The notes beneath the pieces are model-generated. The model ran no database searches. It worked only from the letters and a program-made list of their open reading frames with translations, and was not told where the DNA came from. The position numbers and the translations under genes were made by a program. A stretch of 64,000 bases of DNA from Streptomyces sp. NRRL F-6131 (GTDB lineage Bacteria > Actinomycetota > Actinomycetes > Streptomycetales > Streptomycetaceae), in contig JOHN01000040.1 of NCBI GenBank assembly GCA_000719695.1, positions 28,276-92,275 on the forward strand, read 5' to 3'. Of the stretch, positions 17,789 through 27,250 are shown in pieces (the stretch's first letter is position 1; the number at the start of each line of letters is the position of its first letter).

Positions 17789-18132
17789 GGCGGCAACCGC
17801 CCTCTTCCGCTTCCTTTTGGGATGTTTGGACAGCGGGGATTAAGGCTACGCCTCCGACCAGTGATCGCGCAGTCCCCGGGGGTCAGGCGTCGCCCAGATC
17901 ACAGTCCTGACCTGCGGTTTGGCTGAAAATGTGCGTTAGAAACCCAGATCGGAAGGGAACCGACCGGCTCCGATCGGGGCCCAAAGGCGGACAAACCCGG
18001 ACAAGGGGGAGGTTGGACCTCAGATGCGGCTCTGTGTCGTATCTGTGACATCCGTCCCCGACGGCGACGGCGGTGCCGACTCCGGTACCGGCGCCGGCAC
18101 CGCCGTCCGAGGTCCGGGCCTCCGCCCGGCGA
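17789..18132. other. intergenic region upstream of the decarboxylase gene
   Basis: 344 bases between the histidine kinase stop and the decarboxylase start, both on the minus strand. This is the likely promoter region of the decarboxylase. I see no clear operator, hairpin or small gene. Confidence 0.35.
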
Positions 18133-19263
18133 TCATCGAGGGCCGGGCAGCCTGACCTCGATCCGGCAGCCGCGTTCGGCCTCGGCGACCTCGATCCGCC
18201 CGCCGTGCAGGTCCACCGCCCAGCGGGCGATGGCCAGGCCCAGGCCGGTTCCGCCGTCGGAGCCCGGTCCGGCGGCGGTCGCGGTGCCGCTGCGGCCGAA
18301 CCGCTCGAAGACCCGGGTCCGGTCCGCCGCCGGGATGCCGGGACCCTCGTCCTCGACCTCCAGCAGCAGCGCGCCGGGGCCCTCGCCGGGCCTGGCGCGG
18401 ACCGTCACGGTGCCGCCGGGCGGGGAGTGCTTGCAGGCGTTGTCGACCAGGTTGGCGACCACCTGGTGGAGCCGTTCCGAGTCGGCGACGCCGGTCAGCC
18501 CGGACGGGCTCACCTCCAGGGCGAGCCGCACGTCGCCGCGCCGGGAGAACGCCCCGCCGGCCGTGGCGCCGTCCACGGTGACCCCGCGCAGCACGCCGTC
18601 CAGGAACTCGCGCACCTCGAAGGGGCGCGCGTCCAGGTCGACCACGCCGTCGTCGATCTTGGAGAGGTCGAGCAGGTGGGTGACCAGCCGGCCGAGCCGT
18701 TCGGTCTGCTCCAGCGCGGCACCCAGGGTCGCCGGGTTCGGCTGGACCACGCCGTCGACCACGTTCTCCAGCACGGCGCGCAGCGCGGCGATCGGCGTGC
18801 GCAGCTCGTGCGAGACGTTGGCGACCAGCTCGCGGCGGTGCCGGTCGGCGGCCTCCAGGTCGGCCGCCATCTGGTTGAAGGTCGCGGCCAGCTCGCCGAT
18901 CTCGTCGCGCGAGTTCACCTCGACCCGGCGGCTGTAGTCGCCGGAGGCCATCGCGCGGGCGGCGGCGGTCATGTCGCGCAGCGGGGCGGTCAGCCCGTGC
19001 GCGAGGAACTGCATGAAGAGCAGTGACGCGATCATCGAGAAGATCATGATGATCCGGATCTGGGTCTCGGACCGGATCGCCACGACCACCATGCCGGTGG
19101 CCAGGAAGACCGAGACGATCACCAGGAGGGCGAGCTTGCCCTTGATGGAGCGGACCGGGTCGAGCGGCCGGATGTCGGCCCAGACCCGTTTCGCGGCGCG
19201 GGCGGCCAGGGTGGGCGGCCGACTGCCGTCGATGTCCCCGTTGCGTTGCTGTGGAAAGGTCAT
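18133..19263 (-). CDS. two-component sensor histidine kinase
   Basis: 376 residues. Two membrane helices (about 43-63 and 70-87) are joined by only about six residues, then HAMP (about 88-140), HisKA with phosphorylated His152 in VSHELRTPIAAL, and an HATPase domain with N-box NLVDNACKHS and G-boxes DEGPGIP and GTGLGLAI. With almost no external loop it probably senses a signal in or at the membrane. It starts with ATG at 19263. It follows the response regulator gene on the same strand by 89 bases, so the two are an OmpR-type pair. The signal and targets are unknown. Confidence 0.93.
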   Translation of the reverse strand: MTFPQQRNGDIDGSRPPTLAARAAKRVWADIRPLDPVRSIKGKLALLVIVSVFLATGMVVVAIRSETQIRIIMIFSMIASLLFMQFLAHGLTAPLRDMTAAARAMASGDYSRRVEVNSRDEIGELAATFNQMAADLEAADRHRRELVANVSHELRTPIAALRAVLENVVDGVVQPNPATLGAALEQTERLGRLVTHLLDLSKIDDGVVDLDARPFEVREFLDGVLRGVTVDGATAGGAFSRRGDVRLALEVSPSGLTGVADSERLHQVVANLVDNACKHSPPGGTVTVRARPGEGPGALLLEVEDEGPGIPAADRTRVFERFGRSGTATAAGPGSDGGTGLGLAIARWAVDLHGGRIEVAEAERGCRIEVRLPGPR

Positions 19264-19352
19264 TGGTCCCCTGTGATCCCCCGCGTGGGTCCGCCGCACG
19301 GCGGTTCGGGACACGGGCCCCCCGGCGGCCCGGTGTCCGAAGGAGCGCCGCG

Positions 19353-20096
<744 letters not shown>

Positions 20097-20640
20097 GCCA
20101 CCGCCCCCAGGGCTGCGGGCCGGCCACCTGTGGGGATGGCGAAGGCTCCGCTTCGTAGTCTTGTTCCGTCGTGGACTGTGCCGGGTCCGCCGTCCCGTCG
20201 CGTGCGCGGGGTCCGGCGAGGGCGTGTGCCGCCCTCCGTCTCCCGTGCACCTCGCAGCGTACGGACAGCGGGTGATTCCCGGCAGGTGGACCGGACATTT
20301 CCGGCCCACGGACCGGCCTGTCGGGCCGGCTGTCGGGCCCACCGGAAGGTGGGCACGGGCCGATACCTTACCCGGCGTTTTTTCACTCTGTAACGGTACG
20401 TATGCACATGAGTTGACGCCAAGCCGCCGGTCAGGGGGGATGGCGGCGTGAAGAAAGGGAGAAGGTCTGGACCAATTCGAGCCCGGTCGGACCCCGGATC
20501 CTCACGGCGTTCTCCCAGCTGACTCCCAGGCGCCGGACGTACCGTGGCCACGACAAATGGCGGAGGGTGGGATTTTCGGTACGCGCCGGTACGTTGGACG
20601 CACGCGGGGTGACGGCTGCGGACGGTGGAGCGGAGGCGAC
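20097..20640. other. divergent promoter region (response regulator / rhomboid-like gene)
   Basis: 544 bases with no gene. It holds a short A/T-richer segment (20375-20415, cgttttttcactctgtaac) that is the probable response-regulator promoter. The heptamer cggtacg occurs near 20394, 20576 and 20589, the last two closely spaced before the rhomboid-like gene. No binding protein can be named. Confidence 0.35.
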
Positions 20641-21423
20641 ATGACGGAGCGGCAGGCGTACGCCGGGCGCGGCGGGCCGCCGTACGGGATGTTCCGGCTC
20701 GGTCTGCGGGCCGGCGTGGTCGAGCGCGTCCTGGCCCGGGTGCCGACCCCGCGGCGCAACCCCTTCGCGCTGGGCTACCTCGCCGTGGTCGGCGCGACCA
20801 CCACCTTCGCCGGGCTGGCCGACCCGGAGCTCGTGCTCCGGCTCCAGGAGGCCTCCAGTTCGGACGGGCACAACCTGTTGCAGCACCCGCTGCGCGCGCT
20901 GCTGTTCAGCGGCTTCTGGGTGGCCGGGCCGGTCTGGATCCCCTACCTCTGGGCCTTCGCCTTCACCGTCGCTCCGCTGGAGCGCCGGGTCGGCCCCGGC
21001 CGGGCGGCGGCCGTCTTCGCCGCCGGTCACGTCGTCGCCACCCTGCTCTCCCAGGGCGTGGTCGTCGTCGCGGTGGAGACCGGGCGGCTGGCGCCGGCCG
21101 CGATGGACCACCTGGACATCGGGGTCAGCTACGGCGTGCTGGCCAGCCTCGGCGCGCTGGCCGGACTGCTCCGGCCGGCCGGGCGCTCGGCGGTGCTCGC
21201 GCTGGCCGCGGCGCTGATCGTCCAGCAGATCGCCGCCGACCGGGACCTTGTCACCGGGGTCGGCCATCCGGCCGCGCTGCTGGTCGGGGTGGCGCTCTGG
21301 CGCTGGCTGCGCCGCTGGGACGGCCACCGGCCGGGCCGCACCCGGTTGGGGCTGCCGGGCGGGCTCTCCCGTCCCGCCCCGGCTCCGGCGCGCGGGCGGA
21401 CCGCGGTGCTCGACCGGTTCTGA
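20641..21423 (+). CDS. rhomboid-like membrane protein
   Basis: 260 residues with about six membrane helices. Features match an actinobacterial rhomboid-like family: AGHVVATLLSQG in one helix, DIGVSYGVLAS where rhomboid proteases carry the GxSG nucleophile, and VGHPAALLVG where they carry the catalytic His. The Ser in GVSYG and the His are therefore both present, but the Gly after the Ser is replaced by Tyr. Intramembrane protease activity is possible but unproven. The ATG at 20641 follows GGAGG-type purines. A second protein with the same motifs is encoded at 59288-59986. Lon follows in the same direction. Confidence 0.8.
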   Translation: MTERQAYAGRGGPPYGMFRLGLRAGVVERVLARVPTPRRNPFALGYLAVVGATTTFAGLADPELVLRLQEASSSDGHNLLQHPLRALLFSGFWVAGPVWIPYLWAFAFTVAPLERRVGPGRAAAVFAAGHVVATLLSQGVVVVAVETGRLAPAAMDHLDIGVSYGVLASLGALAGLLRPAGRSAVLALAAALIVQQIAADRDLVTGVGHPAALLVGVALWRWLRRWDGHRPGRTRLGLPGGLSRPAPAPARGRTAVLDRF

Positions 21424-21491
21424 CGGCGCCGGGCCGCGCCGGATCGCGCGGGCCGGCTCGAGTCGCCCCGGATCGCGTCGGACCCCCCTTT

Positions 21492-21497
21492 TTGACA
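21492..21497 (+). promoter_or_regulatory. possible -35 element of the lon promoter
   Basis: A perfect TTGACA hexamer 112 bases before the lon start. The corresponding -10 would fall in the ClgR-type site just downstream, where no good match is visible. Confidence 0.35.
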
Positions 21498-21518
21498 GGC
21501 TCACCGGGACCCCCGCGT

Positions 21519-21535
21519 GTTCGCTCACGGCGAAC
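21519..21535 (+). promoter_or_regulatory. ClgR-type binding site upstream of lon
   Basis: GTTCGCTCACGGCGAAC: perfect 6-bp arms GTTCGC/GCGAAC with a 5-base spacer, the motif described for ClgR, the regulator of clp and lon genes in Streptomyces. It lies 74 bases before the lon start codon. Confidence 0.75.
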
Positions 21536-21566
21536 GGCTGGCGGGGAACATCCGGCGCCCGCCAGG

Positions 21567-21587
21567 CCTTAGTCAGGTCGACTCAAG
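21567..21587 (+). promoter_or_regulatory. HAIR (HspR) element upstream of lon
   Basis: CCTTAGT-N7-ACTCAAG matches the HspR inverted repeat CTTGAGT-N7-ACTCAAG perfectly in the right arm and at 5 of 7 positions in the left arm. It ends 21 bases before the lon ATG. Control of actinomycete lon by HspR is established in Streptomyces. Confidence 0.75.
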
Positions 21588-21608
21588 TTCACTGACTGGG
21601 GAGAGATC

Positions 21609-24008
21609 ATGGCATCGACGTCCACACCGCTCACCCTGCCCGTGCTGCCACTCGACGACGAGGTCGTCCTGCCGGGCATGGTCGTGCCGCTGGACCTGCA
21701 GGACACCGAGGTACGCGCCGCCGTCGAGGCCGCGCGCGCCGCCGCCACCGGCGGCACCGGCAAGCCCCAGGTCCTGCTGGTCCCGCGGGTGGACGGCTCG
21801 TACGCGGCGGCCGGCACCCTCGCCACCGTCGAGCAGGTCGGCCGGCTGGCCGACGGCGACCCGGCCGCGCTGGTCCGCGCGGTGCGCCGGGTGCGCATCG
21901 GCGTCGGCACCACCGGGCCCGGCGCCGCGCTCTGGGTGGAGACCACGCCGTTCCGGGAGTCCTCGGTCGGCACCCCGGTGGCCGGCCGCGCCGCCGAGCT
22001 GGTCAAGGAGTACAAGAGCCTCTCCACCCAGTGGCTGCGCCGGCGCGGCGCCTGGCAGATCGTCGACCGGGTGGCCGCCATCGAGGGCGTCGGCGAGCTC
22101 GCCGACAACATCGGCTACGCGCCCTTCGTCACCGCCGAGCAGAAGCTCAAGGTGCTGCTGGAGGCCGACCAGGTCGCCCGACTGGAGTACGCGCTCGGAC
22201 TCCTCCGCGAGCACCTCGCGGAGGAGGAGGTCAACGACACCATCCGCAAGGACGTCGAGGAGGGCGTGGCCAAGCAGCAGAAGGAGTTCCTGCTCCGCCG
22301 CCAGCTGGAGGCCGTCCGCAAGGAGCTGGCCGAGCTGAACGGCGACCCGGCCGACGAGGAGGGCGACTACCGCGCCCGGGTCGAGGCCGCCGATCTGCCG
22401 GAGAAGGTCCGCGAGGCCGCCCTCAAGGAGGTCGACAAGCTGGAGCGGGCCAGCGACCAGTCGCCCGAGGGCTCCTGGATCCGCACCTGGCTGGACACGG
22501 TCCTCGAGCTGCCCTGGAGCGAGCGCACCGAGGACTCCTACGACATCGCCGGCGCCCGCGCGGTGCTGGACGCCGACCACGCCGGCCTGGCCGACGTGAA
22601 GGAGCGCATCGTCGAGTACCTGGCCGTCCGCAAGCGCCGGGCCGACCAGGGGCTCGGCCAGGTCGGTGGACGCCGCGGAGGCGCGGTGCTCGCGCTGGTC
22701 GGCCCGCCCGGGGTCGGCAAGACCTCGCTCGGCGAGTCGGTGGCCCGCGCCATGGGCCGCACCTTCGTCCGGGTCGCGCTCGGCGGCGTCCGGGACGAGG
22801 CGGAGATCCGCGGCCACCGGCGCACCTACGTCGGCGCGCTGCCCGGCCGGCTGGTCCGCGCCATCAAGGAGGCCGGCTCGATGAACCCGGTCGTCCTGCT
22901 GGACGAGATCGACAAGGTCGGCTCCGACTACCGGGGCGACCCGGCCGCCGCCCTCCTGGAGGTCCTGGACCCGGCGCAGAACCACACCTTCCGGGACCAC
23001 TACCTGGAGGTCGAGCTGGACCTCTCCGACGTGGTCTTCCTCGCCACCGCCAACGTGCTGGAGGCCATCCCCGAGCCGCTGCTCGACCGGATGGAGCTGG
23101 TCCGCCTGGACGGCTACACCGAGGACGAGAAGGTCGTCATCGCCCGCGACCACCTGCTCCCGCGCCAGCTGGAGAAGGCCGGGCTCAAGGACGAGGAGGT
23201 CACGGTCGACGAGCCGGCGCTGCGCAGGCTGGCCGGCGAGTACACCCGCGAGGCCGGCGTCCGCAACCTCGAACGGGCGGTCGCCCGGGTGCTGCGCAAG
23301 ATCGCCGCGCAGAGCGAGCTGGGCGAGCGCGAGCTGCCCGCCACGATCGGCGCCGACGACCTGCGGGCCCTGATCGGCCGGCCGCACCACGTCCCGGAGG
23401 CGGCCCAGGAGCCCGCCGAGCGGCGCACCGCGGTGCCCGGCGTGGCCACCGGTCTGGCGGTCACCGGGGCCGGCGGCGACGTCCTCTACATCGAGGCCTC
23501 GCTCGCCGACGCCGAGACCGGCGGCACCGGGCTGACCCTGACCGGCCAGCTGGGCGACGTCATGAAGGAGTCCGCGCACATCGCGCTCTCCTACCTGCGC
23601 TCGCGCGGCGCCGAGCTGGAGCTGCCGGTCACCTCGCTGCGCGACCGCGGTGTGCACCTGCACATCCCGGCCGGGGCGATCCCCAAGGACGGTCCGAGCG
23701 CCGGCATCACCATGACCACAGCGCTGGCCTCGCTCCTCTCCGGGCGCAAGGTGCGCACGGACGTGGCGATGACCGGCGAGGTGTCGCTGACCGGTCGGGT
23801 GCTGCCGATCGGCGGGGTGAAGCAGAAGCTGCTCGCCGCCGACCGGGCCGGGGTCACCACGGTGATCATCCCGCGGCGCAACGAGGCCGACCTGGACGAC
23901 GTCCCGGCCGAGGTGCTGGAGCGGCTGACCGTGCACCCGGTGGCCGACGTCCGGGAGGTGCTGGCGCTGGCCCTGGAGCCGGCCGAGGTGCTGGCCGCCG
24001 TCGCCTGA
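21609..24008 (+). CDS. lon: ATP-dependent protease Lon
   Basis: A 799-residue cytoplasmic hexameric protease degrading misfolded and regulatory proteins. The amino-terminal substrate domain covers about 10-310. The AAA+ ATPase has Walker A GPPGVGKTSLG at about 365 and Walker B VVLLDEIDK. The protease domain has the Ser-Lys dyad: Ser697 in PKDGPSAGIT and a Lys of GGVKQK at about 738-740. The ATG at 21609 is preceded by GGGGAGAG. The upstream region carries both a HAIR/HspR and a ClgR-type site, so heat-shock derepression and ClgR activation are both expected. It is followed by a UUCG-loop terminator. Confidence 0.98.
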   Translation: MASTSTPLTLPVLPLDDEVVLPGMVVPLDLQDTEVRAAVEAARAAATGGTGKPQVLLVPRVDGSYAAAGTLATVEQVGRLADGDPAALVRAVRRVRIGVGTTGPGAALWVETTPFRESSVGTPVAGRAAELVKEYKSLSTQWLRRRGAWQIVDRVAAIEGVGELADNIGYAPFVTAEQKLKVLLEADQVARLEYALGLLREHLAEEEVNDTIRKDVEEGVAKQQKEFLLRRQLEAVRKELAELNGDPADEEGDYRARVEAADLPEKVREAALKEVDKLERASDQSPEGSWIRTWLDTVLELPWSERTEDSYDIAGARAVLDADHAGLADVKERIVEYLAVRKRRADQGLGQVGGRRGGAVLALVGPPGVGKTSLGESVARAMGRTFVRVALGGVRDEAEIRGHRRTYVGALPGRLVRAIKEAGSMNPVVLLDEIDKVGSDYRGDPAAALLEVLDPAQNHTFRDHYLEVELDLSDVVFLATANVLEAIPEPLLDRMELVRLDGYTEDEKVVIARDHLLPRQLEKAGLKDEEVTVDEPALRRLAGEYTREAGVRNLERAVARVLRKIAAQSELGERELPATIGADDLRALIGRPHHVPEAAQEPAERRTAVPGVATGLAVTGAGGDVLYIEASLADAETGGTGLTLTGQLGDVMKESAHIALSYLRSRGAELELPVTSLRDRGVHLHIPAGAIPKDGPSAGITMTTALASLLSGRKVRTDVAMTGEVSLTGRVLPIGGVKQKLLAADRAGVTTVIIPRRNEADLDDVPAEVLERLTVHPVADVREVLALALEPAEVLAAVA

Positions 24009-24018
24009 CCGGCCGGCC

Positions 24019-24088
24019 CGACCGGCACGTCCCGTCCGACCGGCACGTCCCGTCCGACCGGCACGTCCCGTCCGACCGGCACGTCCTG
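24019..24088. repeat. 18-bp tandem repeat downstream of lon
   Basis: Three perfect copies of cgaccggcacgtcccgtc plus a partial fourth, beginning 11 bases after the lon stop codon. Confidence 0.95.
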
Positions 24089-24097
24089 CACGTCCCG

Positions 24098-24129
24098 CCC
24101 GTTCCGTCCGGTTCGCCGGACGGGACGGG
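24098..24129 (+). terminator. lon terminator with TTCG loop
   Basis: Arms cccgttccgtccgg / ccggacgggacggg (one T-G pair) closed by a ttcg tetraloop, 90 bases after the lon stop and 28 bases before the next gene. Confidence 0.75.
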
Positions 24130-24157
24130 CTCCGTGCTCCGTGCCAGACTGCGAAGG

Positions 24158-24730
24158 GTGCCGTCCCTCACCCAGCGCGCCCTGGCCCGGGTACCGGTCC
24201 GGGCCCGCCCGGCCCTGGTCCGGCACCGGCGGCTGGTGAAGTTCCTGCTGATCGGCAACGGCTGCTTCGCGCTGACCGTGCTGATCAACTACGGGCTGCG
24301 GTTCACCGTGCTGGAGGACAAGCCGGTGGTGGCGCTCACCCTCGCCACGGTGGTGGCCACCACCGTCTCCTACGTGCTCAACCGGCGGTGGTGCTTCCGC
24401 GCCGCCTGGCGGCGGCGCGAACCGCTGCTCTTCGTCCTGGTGAGCGCCGTCGCGATCGCCGTCAACGACCTGCCGCTGATCGCCTCCCGCTACCTGCTGA
24501 ACCTGCGCGAGCCGTGGGTCAGCCCGGTCACCCAGGAGCTGGCCGACTTCCTGAGCGGGATGGTGCTGGGGACCTTCGTGGCGATGCTGTTCCGCTTCTG
24601 GGCCATGCAGCGCTGGGTCTTCACCGGATGGAGCGGCCCCGGGCCGGGACCGCCCGGACCGGTCGTCCGGGGCCCCCTGGGCCCGCAGGTGCAGTCGGCG
24701 GAAGCCGGAGCGGGTGAGAGCGATGCGTGA
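24158..24730 (+). CDS. GtrA-family membrane protein
   Basis: 190 residues with four predicted membrane helices between about 25 and 155 (VKFLLIGNGCFALTVLINYGL, LATVVATTVSYVLNRRWCF, then two more), ending in a Gly/Pro-rich cytoplasmic tail. GtrA-like proteins are thought to move polyprenyl-linked sugars across the membrane for cell-surface glycosylation; the motif NRRWCF/WVF is typical. The GTG at 24158 is the most upstream plausible start after the lon terminator; GAAGG precedes it closely. It overlaps the start of the ROK gene by 8 bases, implying co-translation. Confidence 0.85.
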   Translation: MPSLTQRALARVPVRARPALVRHRRLVKFLLIGNGCFALTVLINYGLRFTVLEDKPVVALTLATVVATTVSYVLNRRWCFRAAWRRREPLLFVLVSAVAIAVNDLPLIASRYLLNLREPWVSPVTQELADFLSGMVLGTFVAMLFRFWAMQRWVFTGWSGPGPGPPGPVVRGPLGPQVQSAEAGAGESDA

Positions 24731-25937
24731 GACGGACGGCGTCCCGACCGGGCCCGCCAGCCAGCAGGGGATGCGCCGGGCCAATCTGGCCCTGGTGCTG
24801 GGGGTCATTGCGCGCGCCCCGCGCTCCCGCGCCGAGGTGGCCGCCGAGACCGGGCTGACCAGGGCCGCGGTCTCCTCGCTCGCCGAGGAGCTGATCGGCG
24901 CCGGACTGGTGGTCGAGGAGGGCCCGGCCGCGCCCAGCGGCAAGGTCGGCCGGCCCGGCACCGCGCTCGGCCTCAACCGGGACGGCCCCGGCGGCCTCGG
25001 CGCCGAGATCGGGGTGGAGCACCTGGGCGCCTGCGTGGTCGATCTGCGCGGCGAGGTCCGCGCCTGGCGCCGCCAGGAGATCCGCAACCGGGACCGGCGG
25101 CCCGCCGCCGTCATGGCCGACCTCGCCGAACTGCTCCGCCGGGCCGTCGCCGAGTCCGGACTCCGCCCGGCCGGACTGGCGCTGGCGGTGCCCGGACTGG
25201 TCGGGGCCGACGGCGCACTGCTCCAGCGGGCCGCCAACCTGGGCTGGCAGGACGTCCCGCTCGCCGCCGAACTGCGGCTCGCGCTGCGCGCCGCCAACGC
25301 CGAGGAACTCGCCGAGCTGCCGCTGCGGGCCGACAACGAGGCCAACCTCGGCGGCCTCGCCGAACTCTGGCTGGGCGGCGGCCCGGCGCACTTCCTGCAC
25401 GTCTCCGCCGAGGCCGGGATCGGTTCGGCGATCGTCGTCGAGGGCCGGCTGCTGCGCGGCGCGCGCGGCTACGCGGGCGAGCTGGGCCACGTCCCCGTCC
25501 GGCCGGACGGGCCGCGCTGCGCCTGCGGGGCGCACGGCTGCCTGGAGCAGTACGCGGGCGAGTCGGCGGTGCTGCGCGCGGCCGGGCTCGAAGGCGTCCG
25601 GGGCGACTGGGTGGCGCTGCTCGCCGAGCGGGCCGGGGCCGGGGACGAGGAGGTGCGGGACGCGCTCGCCGGGGCCGGCACCGCGCTGGGGATCGCCTCG
25701 GCGGGGGCGGTGAACCTGCTGGACCCCGCCGAGGTGGTGCTGGGCGGCGGCTACGCGCAGCTGGCGCCCTGGCTGCTGCCGGCGATGCGGGCCGAGCTGG
25801 CCGCCCGGGTGACCGTCCGCCCCTGGGCGGACGATCGCCTGACCGTCTCCCGGCTGGGCCGCCGCGGCCCGCTGCTGGGGGCCGCGGTCGGCGTGGTCCG
25901 CGCGCTGCTCGCCGACCCGGGCCGGCCGGAGGGCTGA
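24723..25937 (+). CDS. ROK-family transcriptional regulator
   Basis: 404 residues. An amino-terminal winged helix-turn-helix (about 15-75, SRAEVAAETGLTRAAVSSLAEEL) is followed by the ROK sugar-kinase-like fold. The ROK zinc/structural signature CACGAHGCLEQYAG is intact, as are DNEANLGGLAELWLG and EAGIGSAIV. Such proteins are usually sugar-responsive repressors of carbohydrate genes, although no sugar operon is adjacent. The ATG at 24723 lies inside the end of the GtrA gene; an in-frame GTG nine bases upstream is an alternative start. It converges on the DUF3533-like membrane-protein gene. Confidence 0.9.
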   Translation: MRETDGVPTGPASQQGMRRANLALVLGVIARAPRSRAEVAAETGLTRAAVSSLAEELIGAGLVVEEGPAAPSGKVGRPGTALGLNRDGPGGLGAEIGVEHLGACVVDLRGEVRAWRRQEIRNRDRRPAAVMADLAELLRRAVAESGLRPAGLALAVPGLVGADGALLQRAANLGWQDVPLAAELRLALRAANAEELAELPLRADNEANLGGLAELWLGGGPAHFLHVSAEAGIGSAIVVEGRLLRGARGYAGELGHVPVRPDGPRCACGAHGCLEQYAGESAVLRAAGLEGVRGDWVALLAERAGAGDEEVRDALAGAGTALGIASAGAVNLLDPAEVVLGGGYAQLAPWLLPAMRAELAARVTVRPWADDRLTVSRLGRRGPLLGAAVGVVRALLADPGRPEG

Positions 25938-26053
25938 GGGGCCCGCCCCCGGGCAGTCCCGGCCGGTCCGGCGGGGCTGCGAGGGGCGGGCCCGGGGCGT
26001 CGGCCCTCGATCAGCCGTCGATCAGCCCTCGATCGGTCCTCGACCGGTCGCGA

Positions 26054-27139
26054 TCAGCCCTCGATCAGCTCGCGACTGCGGTGCGAGGGCCGGCGCAGCA
26101 CGGCGGCGAAGGTCACGCCGATGCCGACCAGCGCCCAGGCCAGCAGGACCAGCAGCGGCTGGGTCAGCTCGGTGCCGTCGAAGTAGGCGATCGAGCGGGT
26201 CGCGTCGGTGCCGGCGCCGTTCGGGAACCAGGCCCCGATCGCCCGCCAGAACGGCGGCATCATCGGCGGCGGGAAGACCCCGCCCGCGCTCGGGTTGCCG
26301 AGCACCACGAAGAGCAGCACGGCGACGCCGATGCCGATGATGTCGAAGAGGCACTGCAGGGCCATGGTGAAGGCGCCCACCGCGAAGACCACCAGCGCGC
26401 CGACGGCGGACATCGCCCAGAACGGGCCGGGCAGCGCGTCCAGCACCGGCTTGACGATGATCGCGCCGCCGATGCCGGCCGCGATCGAGTAGAGCGCCAG
26501 GGTGCCGAGCCGGATCACCGCCCGGTTGGCGTTGGCCGGCTTGGCCCCGGCACTGACGCCGAGGATCGAGGCGACCAGGTAGCCGCCGACGCACCAGCCG
26601 ATCACCAGGTAGAAGGAGGAGAGGCCGTTGGCGTCGCCCTTGGCGAGCGGCACGACGTCCTGGACCTTCACGGTGCGGCCCTGGGACTTCTCCAGGCCGG
26701 TGACGACGGACTCGGCGGCCCGGGCGGCGGACGGCCCGCGCGCGTTGGCGACCAGCAGCACGTCCTCGGTGGTGGTCGGGTCGACCACCAGCGCGGCGTA
26801 GATCTTCTGGTCCTTGATCTGCTGGGTGGCGGTCTCCGCGTCCGGCGCGGTGACGGCCTTCACGGCGTCGTCCGGGACCGACTCCAGGCCCTGGACCAGC
26901 TGGGGGGTGATCTGCGGCGGAGCGACCACGGCGATCGACAGCTCGTGCGGGGCGGGGTGGTGCAGGGCGCCCACGTACGAGGTGACGAAGCCGAGCTGGA
27001 GCAGCAGCACGCCGATGACCAGCAGCGCCGCGCGCGGGCTGACCGCGCTCTTCAGCTCGGCGACGAAGCCCTTCCGCTCTCCCGGCGCCGGTTGCTGCGC
27101 CGGTTCCTGCCCTGCTTGTTGCCCGGGGGCGGCAGTCAT
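26054..27139 (-). CDS. membrane protein, DUF3533 / YhgE-Pip / ABC-2 permease-like
   Basis: 361 residues. One amino-terminal helix (about 36-56) is followed by an external domain of about 130 residues containing IAVVAPPQITPQLVQGLE, then five carboxy-terminal helices with the PMMPPFWRAIGAWFPNGAG segment. This layout is shared by DUF3533 and YhgE/Pip-like proteins, which resemble ABC-2 exporter permeases but have no ATPase partner here. The ATG at 27139 is chosen for the AAGGAG six bases upstream. Divergent from a MarR gene, it is probably a MarR-regulated efflux or stress membrane protein. The substrate is unknown. Confidence 0.78.
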   Translation of the reverse strand: MTAAPGQQAGQEPAQQPAPGERKGFVAELKSAVSPRAALLVIGVLLLQLGFVTSYVGALHHPAPHELSIAVVAPPQITPQLVQGLESVPDDAVKAVTAPDAETATQQIKDQKIYAALVVDPTTTEDVLLVANARGPSAARAAESVVTGLEKSQGRTVKVQDVVPLAKGDANGLSSFYLVIGWCVGGYLVASILGVSAGAKPANANRAVIRLGTLALYSIAAGIGGAIIVKPVLDALPGPFWAMSAVGALVVFAVGAFTMALQCLFDIIGIGVAVLLFVVLGNPSAGGVFPPPMMPPFWRAIGAWFPNGAGTDATRSIAYFDGTELTQPLLVLLAWALVGIGVTFAAVLRRPSHRSRELIEG

Positions 27140-27168
27140 GCACATCTCCTTGCCAATCGGGGGAAACC

Positions 27169-27191
27169 GGATACTTAATAGCATGAACTAG
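27169..27191. promoter_or_regulatory. imperfect palindrome between MarR and membrane-protein genes
   Basis: The A/T-rich segment atacttaatagcatgaactag is an imperfect inverted repeat (6 of 9 positions paired), 30-52 bases upstream of the minus-strand gene starting at 27139. It is a candidate MarR operator. Confidence 0.4.
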
Positions 27192-27250
27192 TTTCCTCCG
27201 TGTTTCTCCCGCGCCGCGGCGGCCCGGGTCGGCTGCGGGATACTGGCGCG

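Noticed and set aside
21573..23936. Long open frame on the minus strand opposite lon
   Set aside because: It is a shadow of lon caused by high GC; composition is Gly/Ala/Val/Asp-rich with no family motif. Similar mirror frames oppose most long genes here.
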